Of a DNA stretch of 21,226 nucleotides, positions 6,680 to 14,374 are shown piece by piece. Each line of letters opens with the position of its first letter. Within the stretch, counting starts at the first letter, position 1. The stretch spans positions 1-21,226 of the forward strand of contig JABMPV010000154.1 in NCBI GenBank assembly GCA_013202595.1, in the 5' to 3' direction. Made by a program: the position numbers and the translations under genes. Below the pieces are notes generated by a model. That model searched no databases and was not told the origin of the DNA. It saw only the letters and a list, made by a program, of their open reading frames with translations. This DNA is from a bacterium (GTDB lineage Bacteria > Actinomycetota > Acidimicrobiia > Spongiisociales > UBA11373).

Positions 6680-7639
6680 ATGCGTTTCGGCGGCTTTGTC
6701 CCACAGGGTTGGCGGATGGATCTGGTCGGCGTCCCCGTCGCCGAGCAGTGGCCCACGATGCTCGATGTGGGCAAGCGCCTCGAACGCGCCGGATATGACT
6801 CGCTGTGGGTCTACGACCATTTCCACACCGTGCCCATCCCCTCCCAGGAGGCCACCCACGAGTGCTGGACCCTGATGGCGGCATTGGCTGCGTCGACCGA
6901 GCGGATCCGACTGGGTCAGATGTGCACCTGCAACTCGTACAGGAATCCGTCGTACATGGCGAAGGTTGCCACCACAGTCGATGTGATCTCGGGGGGACGC
7001 CTCGAATTCGCCATTGGAGCCGGGTGGTACGAGCACGAATACCTCGCCTATGGCTACGAGTTCCCGAAGGCATCTGTGCGCATCCGCCAACTCGGGGAGG
7101 CCGTCAAGATCATCAAGCAGATGTGGACCGAGGACGAGTCCACCTTCGAAGGCGAGTTCTATCGGGTGGATGGTGCCATCAATCAGCCGAAGTCACTGCA
7201 GGATCCGCATCCTCCCCTGTGGATCGCCGGCGGCGGCGAGAAACTGACGCTGCGCCTGGTCGCCGAGGAGGCGGATTACTGCAACGTGGCCGGCGGCATC
7301 GACGACTACACCCACAAGATGCACGTGCTCGACCAGCACTGTGAGGACATTGGACGCGACCCCGCAACCGTGGGCAGGACCATCCACCTCGAATCGATAG
7401 TCGCTGATGCGAGCGAGTTGGACGCGGTCGTCGAGCGCTCGTCGGGCCAGAGAGGCCGGACTCCTGAGGAGTGGGCGAACGGGTCGATGACGGTCGCCGG
7501 AACGTCGGAGCAGGTGATCGAACGCCTTGCGGCCTACCGCGAAGCCGGTTGCGAGTACTTCGTCATGTACTTCCCCGATGCCCACTGGGGCGACACGATC
7601 GAGCGCTTTGCGGCCGAGGTGATTCCGGCCCTTTCGTAG
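6680..7639 (+). CDS. LLM-class (F420-type) oxidoreductase, paralog 1
   Basis: A 319-aa member of the bacterial luciferase-like TIM-barrel family. Family features include the N-terminal MRFGGFVPQGWRMDL, SLWVYDHFH, ERIRLGQMCTCNSYRNP, the strongly conserved ISGGRLEFAIGAGWYEHEY, then VRIRQLGEAVKII and PPLWIAGGGEKLTL. In actinobacteria this group usually uses reduced coenzyme F420; FMN use cannot be ruled out from sequence. The substrate is unknown. It is closely similar over its whole length to the convergent gene at 7726-8718, but lacks an insert that the latter carries before its GTPEQIVE segment. AAGGAG fixes the ATG at 6680. Confidence 0.9.
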   Translation: MRFGGFVPQGWRMDLVGVPVAEQWPTMLDVGKRLERAGYDSLWVYDHFHTVPIPSQEATHECWTLMAALAASTERIRLGQMCTCNSYRNPSYMAKVATTVDVISGGRLEFAIGAGWYEHEYLAYGYEFPKASVRIRQLGEAVKIIKQMWTEDESTFEGEFYRVDGAINQPKSLQDPHPPLWIAGGGEKLTLRLVAEEADYCNVAGGIDDYTHKMHVLDQHCEDIGRDPATVGRTIHLESIVADASELDAVVERSSGQRGRTPEEWANGSMTVAGTSEQVIERLAAYREAGCEYFVMYFPDAHWGDTIERFAAEVIPALS

Positions 7640-7642
7640 GTC

Positions 7643-7664
7643 GATGTCCGATGTCCGATGTCCG
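7643..7664 (+). repeat. Heptamer tandem repeat, three copies of GATGTCC
   Basis: Three exact copies of GATGTCC stand head to tail directly after the first LLM gene, followed by GTGGTCGG and the next simple repeat. It is non-coding and of unknown function. It suggests slippage-prone sequence. Confidence 0.7.
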
Positions 7665-7665
7665 T

Positions 7666-7693
7666 GGTCGGTCGTCAGTCATCAGTCAATCAG
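7666..7693 (-). repeat. Dispersed simple repeat, copy 2 (inverted)
   Basis: Read on the minus strand this contains GATGACTGACGACCGACC, a close relative of the GATGACCGACGACTG element at 2471-2485 and 8815-8829. It lies on the 3' side of the second LLM gene, in the opposite orientation to the copy on its 5' side. Confidence 0.55.
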
Positions 7694-7714
7694 GGTGGTC
7701 CGGACCTGTAGAGC

Positions 7715-7746
7715 GTGATGCCCGCCTACACCAGGGCGGGCATCAC
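7715..7746. terminator. Strong hairpin between convergent LLM genes
   Basis: Arms GTGATGCCCGCC (7715-7726) and GGCGGGCATCAC (7735-7746) pair perfectly over 12 bp around an 8-nt loop. The right arm codes for the last residues of the minus-strand LLM protein and the loop contains most of its stop codon. There is no T-run, so termination would be of the T-less or Rho-assisted kind; it is plausible but unproven. Confidence 0.55.
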
Positions 7747-8718
7747 CTCGGTTGCGAACAACTCCAGGCTGGTGGTGTCGAAGGCGGCATCCCAGAAGTA
7801 GAGGACGCCGAAGTCACATCCGGCGGCTTTCCACTCCTGCATGCGCTCCACGATCTGCTCGGGTGTGCCGACGACTCCGCCGCCCTTGACGTGGTTGTTG
7901 TCGAACATGTCGTCGATCTTGTCCTCGCCGACGATCGGGGAGAAGAGCGCCTTGTAGGCGGCTGTGCGTTCGGCGACTGCGGCTTCGTCGGCTCCGATGA
8001 CCACGTTGTAGTTGGTGGTCCTGGTGATGTCGCCGAAGTCGCGGCCGACGGCCTCACAATGACCCTTCAGGACTTCACTCTTGTGGGTGAACTGCTCGAG
8101 GTCGTACCCGAAGTTCGTGTAGTCGGCGAAGCGGGCAGCCACGTTGAGGGTCAGTTGCTCACCGCCGCCTGCGACCCAGATGGGGATGTGGGGATCCTGG
8201 ACCGGCTTGGGTTGGCAGAGGGCACCCTGGAGGGTGTAGTGCTCCCCTGCGAAGTCGACGACATCCTCGGTCCACAGGCGCTGCATGATCTCGACGGCCT
8301 CGCGCAGTTCGCCGATGCGCACGGACGGCTTCGGGAAGGGATAGCCGTAGCCGTCGTACTCGTGGTCGTACCACCCGGCGCCGATGCCCATCTCCACCCG
8401 CCCGCCGCTGATGGCGTCGATGGAGGATGCGATCTTTGCGAGGTGGGCAGGGTTGCGATACCCGTTGCATGTGCACATCTGTCCCAGGCGCACCGTGTCG
8501 GTGGTGGCGGCGAGGGCCGCCATCAGGGTCCATGCCTCGTAGACGGGTTCCTGTGTGGGCTTCGGGACGGGATGGAAGTGGTCGTAGACCCAGGCCGACT
8601 CGTATCCGAGTGACTCGATCCTCCTGGTGACCGACAGCATGGTGTCCCACTGCTGGTCGACCGGGATGCCGACGAGGTCGTGTCGCCAACCCTGGGGTAC
8701 GAAGGCTCCGAAGCGCAT
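7726..8718 (-). CDS. LLM-class (F420-type) oxidoreductase, paralog 2
   Basis: A 330-aa luciferase-like monooxygenase-family protein and clear paralog of 6680-7639. Both begin MRFGxFVPQGWRxDLVG and share WVYDHFH, RLGQMCTCN, the SGGR..IGAGWY block, SVRI..LREAVEI and the AGGGE.LTL segment. It differs by an extra stretch at about residues 253-283 (FSPIVGEDKIDDMFDNNHVKGGGVVGTPEQ), near the C-terminal side of the barrel where substrate loops lie. F420 use is inferred from the family; the substrate is unknown. A GAGGA ribosome binding site precedes the ATG at 8718, and a candidate -10 (TACCCT) lies at 8755-8760 on the minus strand. Simple repeats flank it on both sides. Confidence 0.9.
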   Translation of the reverse strand: MRFGAFVPQGWRHDLVGIPVDQQWDTMLSVTRRIESLGYESAWVYDHFHPVPKPTQEPVYEAWTLMAALAATTDTVRLGQMCTCNGYRNPAHLAKIASSIDAISGGRVEMGIGAGWYDHEYDGYGYPFPKPSVRIGELREAVEIMQRLWTEDVVDFAGEHYTLQGALCQPKPVQDPHIPIWVAGGGEQLTLNVAARFADYTNFGYDLEQFTHKSEVLKGHCEAVGRDFGDITRTTNYNVVIGADEAAVAERTAAYKALFSPIVGEDKIDDMFDNNHVKGGGVVGTPEQIVERMQEWKAAGCDFGVLYFWDAAFDTTSLELFATEVMPALV

Positions 8719-8754
8719 TGTGTGGTAGTCCTCTGTTCGCGTTCTGCGGCGGTG

Positions 8755-8760
8755 AGGGTA
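8755..8760 (-). promoter_or_regulatory. -10 box of LLM paralog 2
   Basis: TACCCT on the minus strand would start a leader of about 30 nt containing a GAGGA ribosome binding site before the ATG at 8718. Confidence 0.4.
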
Positions 8761-8805
8761 CCCGCCGGTGGCGGAATCTCGTCTGGTCCGTGGTGCCGCC
8801 TCTGG

Positions 8806-8833
8806 CTGATGACTGATGACCGACGACTGACAA
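8806..8833 (+). repeat. Dispersed simple repeat, copy 3
   Basis: Contains GATGACCGACGACTG (8815-8829), identical to 2471-2485, preceded by another GATGACT unit. It lies in the divergent interval between LLM paralog 2 and the ABC ATPase gene, just upstream of the ATPase's -10 box. Confidence 0.6.
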
Positions 8834-8846
8834 CCTGCTTCCCGGA

Positions 8847-8852
8847 TACTCT
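8847..8852 (+). promoter_or_regulatory. -10 box of a probable leaderless promoter
   Basis: TACTCT lies 8 nt before the ATG at 8861. An in-frame TTG at 8852 is part of this element's edge, which argues for the ATG as the true start. Confidence 0.5.
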
Positions 8853-8860
8853 TGCGCTCG

Positions 8861-9772
8861 ATGTCCGCCATCTCCATTTCAGGGTTGGTCAAGCGGTACG
8901 GCGATCTCGAGGCCGTCGCCGGGTTGTCCCTCGACGTCGCCGAAGGCGAGGTATTCGCCCTGCTGGGACCGAACGGTGCCGGCAAGACCACCACCGTCGA
9001 GATCCTCGAGGGCTACCGATCCAGGGACGCCGGTGAGGTGTCGGTCCTCGGTGAGGATCCGGCCACTGCCGGCAGGGGCTTTCGTGATCGGATCGGGATC
9101 GTGCTGCAGTCCTCGGGCATCGACAGGGAACTGGCGGTCAGTGAGGCCATCGATCTGTTCGGCAAGATGTACCCCACCCGGCGGCCGACGGCCGATGTGC
9201 TGGAGATCGTCGGGTTGGTCGAGAAGGCCGACGCGAGGGTCAAGACGCTGTCGGGCGGCCAGCGGCGCCGTCTCGATTTGGCTCTCGGCATCGTGGGCGA
9301 ACCCGACCTGCTGTTCCTCGATGAGCCCACCACCGGGTTCGATCCGTCCGCCAGGAGGGCGTCGTGGCGGCTCATCGACGGCCTCCGGAGTCTCGGGACC
9401 ACCATCCTGCTCACGACCCACTACATGGACGAGGCCCAGAACCTGGCCGATCGGGTGGCTGTGATGGTCGGCGGTGGGATCGTCGCTGAGGGCTCACCGG
9501 ACGATCTCGGCGGAAGGGCGACGGGCCTGGTTGCCATCCGCTTTCCTCTTCCCGATGGTGTCGGGATCGGAGACCTGCCCGCACCGTTCTCGGCCGCAAC
9601 AGTCGAGAGGGGCATGGCCTGCCTCGACGTCACCGACCCGGCCGCTCCGCTCAACCAACTGACCGGTTGGGCGCTCGAGCGCGGCGTCGATCTCAGCAAT
9701 CTGACCGTGAATCGTCCCACACTCGAGGACGTCTACCTCGAGTTGACCGGGTCGGAGGACACAAATGGCTAG
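8861..9772 (+). CDS. ABC exporter ATP-binding protein (DrrA-like)
   Basis: A 303-aa ABC ATPase of the ABC-2/DrrA type. Walker A is GPNGAGKT (36-43), Q-loop Q83, signature LSGGQ (130-134), Walker B LLFLDE (150-155) and switch H187 (TTHYMDEA). The domain is followed by an accessory C-terminal part (about 215-303), usual for this type. It powers export of drugs, lipids or polysaccharide precursors with the permease encoded next; the cargo is unknown. The last codons overlap the permease start by 8 nt, so the two proteins are made together. The ATG at 8861 gives MSAISISGLVKRYGDLEAV; the TTG at 8852 is less likely because it overlaps the -10 element. Confidence 0.94.
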   Translation: MSAISISGLVKRYGDLEAVAGLSLDVAEGEVFALLGPNGAGKTTTVEILEGYRSRDAGEVSVLGEDPATAGRGFRDRIGIVLQSSGIDRELAVSEAIDLFGKMYPTRRPTADVLEIVGLVEKADARVKTLSGGQRRRLDLALGIVGEPDLLFLDEPTTGFDPSARRASWRLIDGLRSLGTTILLTTHYMDEAQNLADRVAVMVGGGIVAEGSPDDLGGRATGLVAIRFPLPDGVGIGDLPAPFSAATVERGMACLDVTDPAAPLNQLTGWALERGVDLSNLTVNRPTLEDVYLELTGSEDTNG

Positions 9773-10583
9773 CCGCCTCTCCGATCCGATACTCACATGG
9801 GAGCAGGTCCGCTACCAGAACTCGATGTTCTGGAGGACCCCGGTTGCTGCATTCTTCACGCTGTTCTTCCCGCTGTTCTTCCTGGTGCTGTTCGCAGTCA
9901 TGTTCGGCAACGACAGGATCGACATCGCGGGGAGAGGGTCGTTCACGGTTGCCCAGTTCTACGCACCATCGCTTGCCGTCTTCGGCGCGGTGTCCGCCAC
10001 CTACACCAACCTTGCGATCGGCACCGCAATCGCACGCGACGAAGGGATCCTCAAGAGGTTCCGGGGGACACCGCTCCGTGCATGGTCGTATCTCGGGGGA
10101 CGGATCGGATCGGGTGTATGGATCGCATCGATCGCAGTAGTGGCGATGCTGGTCGTGGGTGCGGTCGCCTACGACCTCCACGTCAGGGTGGAGACCATCC
10201 CTGCAGCCATCGTCACGTTCATCATCGGTGTGTCGTGCTTCGCCGCACTCGGGTTGGCGGTGGCCGGTCTGGCGCCGACCGGCGACAGCGCACCGGCGGT
10301 GGCCAATGCGACCATCCTCCCGCTGGCTTTCATCTCGGACGTGTTCCTGCCACTGGACGATCCACCACGGTGGCTCGAAGTAATCGGCAACGTCTTCCCC
10401 TTGAAGCACTTCGTACGCGCCTTCCAGGACGTGTTCAGCCCTGTGACGACCGATCTGGGGTGGAGATGGGGCCATCTGGCCGTCATGATCGTCTGGGGCC
10501 TCATCGGCCTCGGCCTCGCTCTCAAGTTCTTCGCATGGGAGCCGCGGGCCTCGTCGGGCGGAAGACGCCGCCGGAGAGGCTGA
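9765..10583 (+). CDS. ABC-2 type permease (DrrB-like)
   Basis: A 272-aa integral membrane protein with about six hydrophobic helices (roughly 25-47, 63-85, 115-138, 146-170, 178-195 and 237-258). The layout and motifs fit ABC-2 permeases: an N-terminal cytoplasmic ERVRYQN-like segment (WEQVRYQNSMFWRTP), a DEGILKRFRGTPL coupling segment after the second helix, and a late PLAFISDVFLPLDDPPRWLEVIGNVFPLKHFVRAF block typical of DrrB-like proteins. It pairs with the ATPase encoded directly upstream (8-nt overlap). The C-terminus is basic (GGRRRRRG). The substrate is not deducible. Confidence 0.93.
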   Translation: MASRLSDPILTWEQVRYQNSMFWRTPVAAFFTLFFPLFFLVLFAVMFGNDRIDIAGRGSFTVAQFYAPSLAVFGAVSATYTNLAIGTAIARDEGILKRFRGTPLRAWSYLGGRIGSGVWIASIAVVAMLVVGAVAYDLHVRVETIPAAIVTFIIGVSCFAALGLAVAGLAPTGDSAPAVANATILPLAFISDVFLPLDDPPRWLEVIGNVFPLKHFVRAFQDVFSPVTTDLGWRWGHLAVMIVWGLIGLGLALKFFAWEPRASSGGRRRRRG

Positions 10584-10604
10584 CACCTCGACTCCCGGCA
10601 CTGT

Positions 10605-10610
10605 TACCGT
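10605..10610 (+). promoter_or_regulatory. Candidate -10 box for the DUF4342-ABC operon
   Basis: TACCGT, with a CTGACA-like element at 10580-10585 about 19 nt upstream. It would start a leader of about 25 nt that contains a G-rich ribosome binding site (GGGGG) before the GTG at 10642. Confidence 0.35.
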
Positions 10611-10641
10611 GGTTGTTCGCGTTTCCACAAGGGGGTAGATC

Positions 10642-10926
10642 GTGACCGACCGCGCCGACGGCGACACCGCGGGAGACCGCTTCGAGGAATTCCAGGTCGA
10701 AGGCGAGAACCTCGTCGGACGTGTCCGCGAGTTGATCCGCGAAGGCAACGTTCGCCACGTAGTCATCACCGGCGAGGACGGGGCCACGATCCTCGAGATA
10801 CCGGTGACCGTCGGAGTCATTGGTGCCGTGCTGCTGCCGCTGTGGGTGGCCGTTGGAGCGGTTGCCGCGATGGTGACCAACTGCACCATCAAGGTCGAGC
10901 GAAGGGATGAGTCGGAGAATGACTGA
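10642..10926 (+). CDS. DUF4342 domain protein
   Basis: A 94-aa protein with the DUF4342 layout: a charged N-terminal part with FQVEGENLVGRVRELIREGNVRHVVI, then DGATILEIPVTVGVIGAVLLPLWVAVGAVAAMVTNCTIKVER, a hydrophobic segment (about 55-78) followed by a short strand. The function of this family is unknown; an envelope-associated or membrane-touching role is plausible because of the hydrophobic segment. The GTG start at 10642 follows a GGGGG element. Its stop overlaps the next gene's start by 8 nt (ATGACTGA), so it is co-expressed with the MacB/FtsX-type ABC genes and may modulate them; that is inference. Confidence 0.82.
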   Translation: MTDRADGDTAGDRFEEFQVEGENLVGRVRELIREGNVRHVVITGEDGATILEIPVTVGVIGAVLLPLWVAVGAVAAMVTNCTIKVERRDESEND

Positions 10927-11653
10927 CACGCGAGTGGCCGCCCGGGTGGTGGGTGGCATCAAGATCTACGGCGAGGGCGACACCGAGGTGCGCGCGCTCG
11001 ACGACATCGACATCGCATTCGAGGCCGGGAAGTTCACCGCCATCATGGGGCCGTCGGGTTCGGGCAAATCCACCCTCATGCACTGTGCTGCGGGCCTCGA
11101 CACGCTTTCGGGTGGCGCCGCCTACATCGGCGAGACGCTCCTCAGCGGGCTCAGCGAGAAGGAGATGACACTGCTCCGCCGGCAGAAGGTGGGATTCGTC
11201 TTCCAGTCGTTCAACCTCATCCCCACGCTGGTGGCTTCCGAGAACATCACACTGCCAATCGATATCGCCGGTGGCTATGTGGATCAGGAGTGGTTCGACA
11301 TGGTCACCGGGACGATGGGGCTCACCGATCGTCTCACCCACAAGCCGTCTGAGCTTTCGGGGGGCCAGCAGCAGAGAGTGGCCGCGGCGCGGGCCCTGGT
11401 TGCTCGCCCCGAGATCGTGTTCGCCGATGAGCCGACGGGGAACCTCGACTCGAAGTCGAGCTCAGAGGTCCTGGGGTTTCTCCGACGCGCAGCAGACGAG
11501 TTCGGTCAGACCATCGTCATGGTCACGCACGATCCGAAGTCGGCATCCATCTCAGACAAGGTGGTCTTCCTGGCCGACGGGCGCTGCGTCGAGGAACTCG
11601 AGGGACCGACTGTCGACTCGATCCTCGAGCGGATGAAGTCGCTGGGAGGCTGA
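10919..11653 (+). CDS. ABC transporter ATP-binding protein (MacB/LolD-like)
   Basis: A 244-aa ATPase of the MacB/LolD/FtsE group. Walker A is GPSGSGKST (44-52), Q-loop Q96 (FVFQSFNLIP), signature LSGGQ (146-150) followed by QQRVAAARAL, Walker B IVFADE (166-171) then PTGNLDSKSS, and H204 in MVTHDP. The FQSFNLIP and EPTGNLDS stretches are typical of this group. It drives the FtsX-type permease encoded 1 nt downstream. The ATG at 10919 overlaps the DUF4342 stop; an ATG 12 nt upstream (10907) is possible, but the CGGAG site favours 10919. Confidence 0.94.
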   Translation: MTDTRVAARVVGGIKIYGEGDTEVRALDDIDIAFEAGKFTAIMGPSGSGKSTLMHCAAGLDTLSGGAAYIGETLLSGLSEKEMTLLRRQKVGFVFQSFNLIPTLVASENITLPIDIAGGYVDQEWFDMVTGTMGLTDRLTHKPSELSGGQQQRVAAARALVARPEIVFADEPTGNLDSKSSSEVLGFLRRAADEFGQTIVMVTHDPKSASISDKVVFLADGRCVEELEGPTVDSILERMKSLGG

Positions 11654-11654
11654 C

Positions 11655-14186
11655 GTGCTCAAGCTCTCTCTCAAGAGCGTCGCAGCCAACAAGGTCAGGC
11701 TGACGCTCACAGCGCTCGCCATCGTGCTCGGCGTCATGTTCGTCGCTGGCTCCTATGTCTTCACGGATAGCCTCAAGTCAGCATTCGACGTCCTGTTCGA
11801 GCAAGAAGGCGCCACAGTGGACCTCGTGGTCCGTGCCGAGACGGACTTCCAGTTCGCCACCGAACTCGGAACCGTGCCCGACACATTGCTCGCCGAGGTG
11901 GAAGCCATCGACGGGGTCCAGACCGCCGTCCCGATCATCTCCGGCTTCGCCCAGTTGGTGGACCAGGAGGGCAATCCGATCGGCGGTGTCGGTCCGCCCA
12001 CCCTCGCTTTCTCGTGGGACGAGAACTTCGACGACGTCTCTGCACTCACGCTCCGCTCAGGACGCGGTCCGGAAGGTCCGGGCGAGATCGGGATCGACGC
12101 CTTCACTGCCGACGCCAAGGGCTTCGTTGTCGGAGATCAGATCGATGTCATCACTCCGCTCGGCGTGGAGACGTTCGAGATCGTCGGGATCCTAGGGTTC
12201 GGCGACGCCGACAACCTGCTCGGTGCCACCCTTGCGGTCTTCGAGTTGCCGACTGCCCAGCGGATACTCGACCTCGAAGGCAAGTACAACCAGATATCCA
12301 TCATGACGGCGGACGGTGCCGATATCCCCACCGTGCAGGCAGAGATTGCTGCGTTCCTCGACGAGGGCCTTGAGGTCGTCCTGGGTGAAGTCGAGATCGA
12401 GGAGGGCCGGGAGCAGGTGGACCAGGGGGTCGGAGGCTTCAACACCGCTCTCCTGGTGTTTGCGATGATCGCTGTGTTCGTCGGTGGGTTCATCATCCAG
12501 AACACCTACAGGGTGATCGTCTCGCAGCGGACGAAGGAATTGGCCATGCTGCGAGCGGTGGGGGCCACCGGCGCCCAGGTGACCAGGATGGTGTTCTTCG
12601 AGGCTCTGATCGTCGGCATCATTGCGTCAGCCATCGGCGTCGGTGCCGGCATCCTGCTGGCGCTCGGCCTGAAGTCGCTGTTCTCCGCCATCGGGTTCGG
12701 CTTCCCGTCGGGCCCGCTCACGGTGCTGCCGCGCACGATCATCATCGGCATGGTCGTCGGGGTGGGCATCACCCTGGCTTCGGCCATCCTCCCGGCGCGC
12801 AAGGCGGCCCGCGTGGCGCCTCTCGCGGCGATGCGTGACACCGAGTCGACCTACTTCAAGTCGCTGCGCAAGCGGTTGTACATCGGCCTGGGTGTGCTGG
12901 TCATCGGCGCTGCGATGCTGCTGATCGGCTTGTTCACCGAGATCGACCAGGCGCTGCTGCTGGTGGGTCTCGGGGCAGGCGTCGTGTTCCTGGCCGTTGC
13001 CATCCTGGCTCCGCTGATGGCCCGCCGCTTTGGTCAGATCGTGGGCGCCCCGCTCCCGCGCATGCTGGGAATCACCGGCCGCCTTGCCAGGGACAACGCG
13101 GTCCGCAAGCCCCGGCGGATGGCGGCTACTGCGTCTGCTTTGATGATCGGAGTGGCTCTCGTCGCGGTGATCGCAACGATGGCTGCCTCACTCAAGGCGA
13201 GCATCACAGAGGCTGTGGGCTCCGAGGTCTCGGCCGATTATCAGATCGAGACGGGTGGCTTCGCCGACCCGACGATGTCGGGCATCAGCGTGCAGTTGGC
13301 CGACGACCTCCGTGCCCTCGACGAAGTCTCCGTGGTCTCCGTCGTGCGGTATGGCGCCTACCGGGATCCGGTCGGGCAGACCGAGAGTTTCCTCGCTGCA
13401 TTCGACCCCGAGGTCGACCAGACCGTCCGACTCGAGTTGGAGGCGGGCGACTTCGGTCGAATGGGACCAGGAACCGTGATGCTCCACTCGGATGTCGAGG
13501 GCTTCGGAATCGGAGACCCCTATCCCATCGAGTTCCCCAACGGGGTCATCACCGACCTCGAGGTCGTCGCCATCTTCGGCGCGAGCCTGTTCCAGATCGA
13601 CGTGGTCATCTCGATGGAGATGTATGAGGAGAACTTCGACAACCGGTTCGCAGCGATGATGCTGGTCAATGTCGCCGCCGGGAGCGACCCCGTCGCCGTT
13701 CGCCCGGCTCTCGAAGCGGTTGTGGGGGAGTACCCCAACGCCGAGATGAGCGATAAGGAGGAGTACGTCGATAAGGTCGGTGCTCAGATCGACGCATTGC
13801 TCAATGTGGTCACTGCACTGCTCGCCATGGCGATCCTCATCGCACTGCTCGGCATCACCAACACGATGGCCCTGTCCATCATCGAGCGGCGGCGTGAGAT
13901 CGGCCTGTTGCGCGCAGTCGGTATGACCCGCCGTCAGGTGAAGCGCATGATCCGCTGGGAAGCGGTGCTCATTGGCATCTTCGGAGCCGTGCTCGGCCTC
14001 GTCGTCGGCGTGGTGCTCGGTGCCGCGGTCGTGGTGGCCATCGGCGAAGGCATCAAGTTGACCCTTCCATGGGGACAGTTGCTCTTCTACCTGGTGGCTG
14101 CGGCACTCGGCGGTGTCCTGGCGTCGCTGCTCCCGGCCCGTCGCGGTGCCAAGACGGACATCCTCGAAGCCATCTCCTTCGAGTAG
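11655..14186 (+). CDS. ABC transporter permease with two FtsX domains
   Basis: An 843-aa permease with about ten membrane helices. Helix 1 (about 17-38) is followed by a MacB-like extracytoplasmic domain (about 39-262), three helices with an FtsX domain (262-392, containing QRTKELAMLRAVGATGAQVTRM), two helices near 410-465, one near 490-512, a second extracytoplasmic domain (about 515-705) and a last three-helix FtsX domain (about 715-840, with RRREIGLLRAVGMTRRQVKRM). This duplicated layout is common in Gram-positive MacB-like or antimicrobial-peptide transporters, which move substrates outside the membrane by mechanotransmission. The cargo is unknown. The GTG at 11655 follows the ATPase stop by 1 nt. 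The gene's last six codons and stop form the beginning of a 41-bp tandem repeat. Confidence 0.93.
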   Translation: MLKLSLKSVAANKVRLTLTALAIVLGVMFVAGSYVFTDSLKSAFDVLFEQEGATVDLVVRAETDFQFATELGTVPDTLLAEVEAIDGVQTAVPIISGFAQLVDQEGNPIGGVGPPTLAFSWDENFDDVSALTLRSGRGPEGPGEIGIDAFTADAKGFVVGDQIDVITPLGVETFEIVGILGFGDADNLLGATLAVFELPTAQRILDLEGKYNQISIMTADGADIPTVQAEIAAFLDEGLEVVLGEVEIEEGREQVDQGVGGFNTALLVFAMIAVFVGGFIIQNTYRVIVSQRTKELAMLRAVGATGAQVTRMVFFEALIVGIIASAIGVGAGILLALGLKSLFSAIGFGFPSGPLTVLPRTIIIGMVVGVGITLASAILPARKAARVAPLAAMRDTESTYFKSLRKRLYIGLGVLVIGAAMLLIGLFTEIDQALLLVGLGAGVVFLAVAILAPLMARRFGQIVGAPLPRMLGITGRLARDNAVRKPRRMAATASALMIGVALVAVIATMAASLKASITEAVGSEVSADYQIETGGFADPTMSGISVQLADDLRALDEVSVVSVVRYGAYRDPVGQTESFLAAFDPEVDQTVRLELEAGDFGRMGPGTVMLHSDVEGFGIGDPYPIEFPNGVITDLEVVAIFGASLFQIDVVISMEMYEENFDNRFAAMMLVNVAAGSDPVAVRPALEAVVGEYPNAEMSDKEEYVDKVGAQIDALLNVVTALLAMAILIALLGITNTMALSIIERRREIGLLRAVGMTRRQVKRMIRWEAVLIGIFGAVLGLVVGVVLGAAVVVAIGEGIKLTLPWGQLLFYLVAAALGGVLASLLPARRGAKTDILEAISFE

Positions 14187-14374
14187 CGAAGCTGATCCCT
14201 GGAGTGGCCGCCATCTCCTTCGAGTAGCGAAGCTGATCCCTGGAGTGGCCGCCATCTCCTTCGAGTGGCGAAGCTGATCCCTGGAGTGGCCGCCATCTCC
14301 TTCGAGTGGCGAAGCTGATCCCTGGAGTGGCCGCCATCTCCTTCGAGTGGCGAAGCTGATCCCCGGAGTGGCCG
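14170..14374. repeat. 41-bp tandem repeat, five copies, starting inside the permease gene
   Basis: Copies lie at 14170-14210, 14211-14251, 14252-14292, 14293-14333 and 14334-14374. Copies 1 and 2 are identical; copies 3-5 carry TGG where copies 1-2 carry TAG, and copy 5 has one more change (CCCTGG to CCCCGG). A degenerate remnant continues to 14398. Copy 1 includes the permease's final codons and its stop codon. Each unit can form a small hairpin, CTTCG/CGAAG around a 5-nt loop; in copy 1 that loop holds the stop codon. There are no spacers, so it is not a CRISPR array. It probably arose by duplication of the gene's 3' end, with possible mRNA 3'-end or DNA-structure effects. Confidence 0.92.

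Noticed and set aside
7471..8613. A 380-aa plus-strand open frame opposite LLM paralog 2
   Set aside because: It is exactly antisense to a clear enzyme gene. Long open antisense frames are common in GC-rich coding DNA, and its protein shows no recognisable motif.
7643..8833. Composite transposon or IS carrying LLM paralog 2 between inverted repeats
   Set aside because: The flanking copies are low-complexity and imperfect, there is no transposase, and no target-site duplication is visible.
8852..8860. TTG start for the DrrA-like ATPase
   Set aside because: It overlaps the -10 element and adds only three residues. The ATG at 8861 begins the normal ABC N-terminus.
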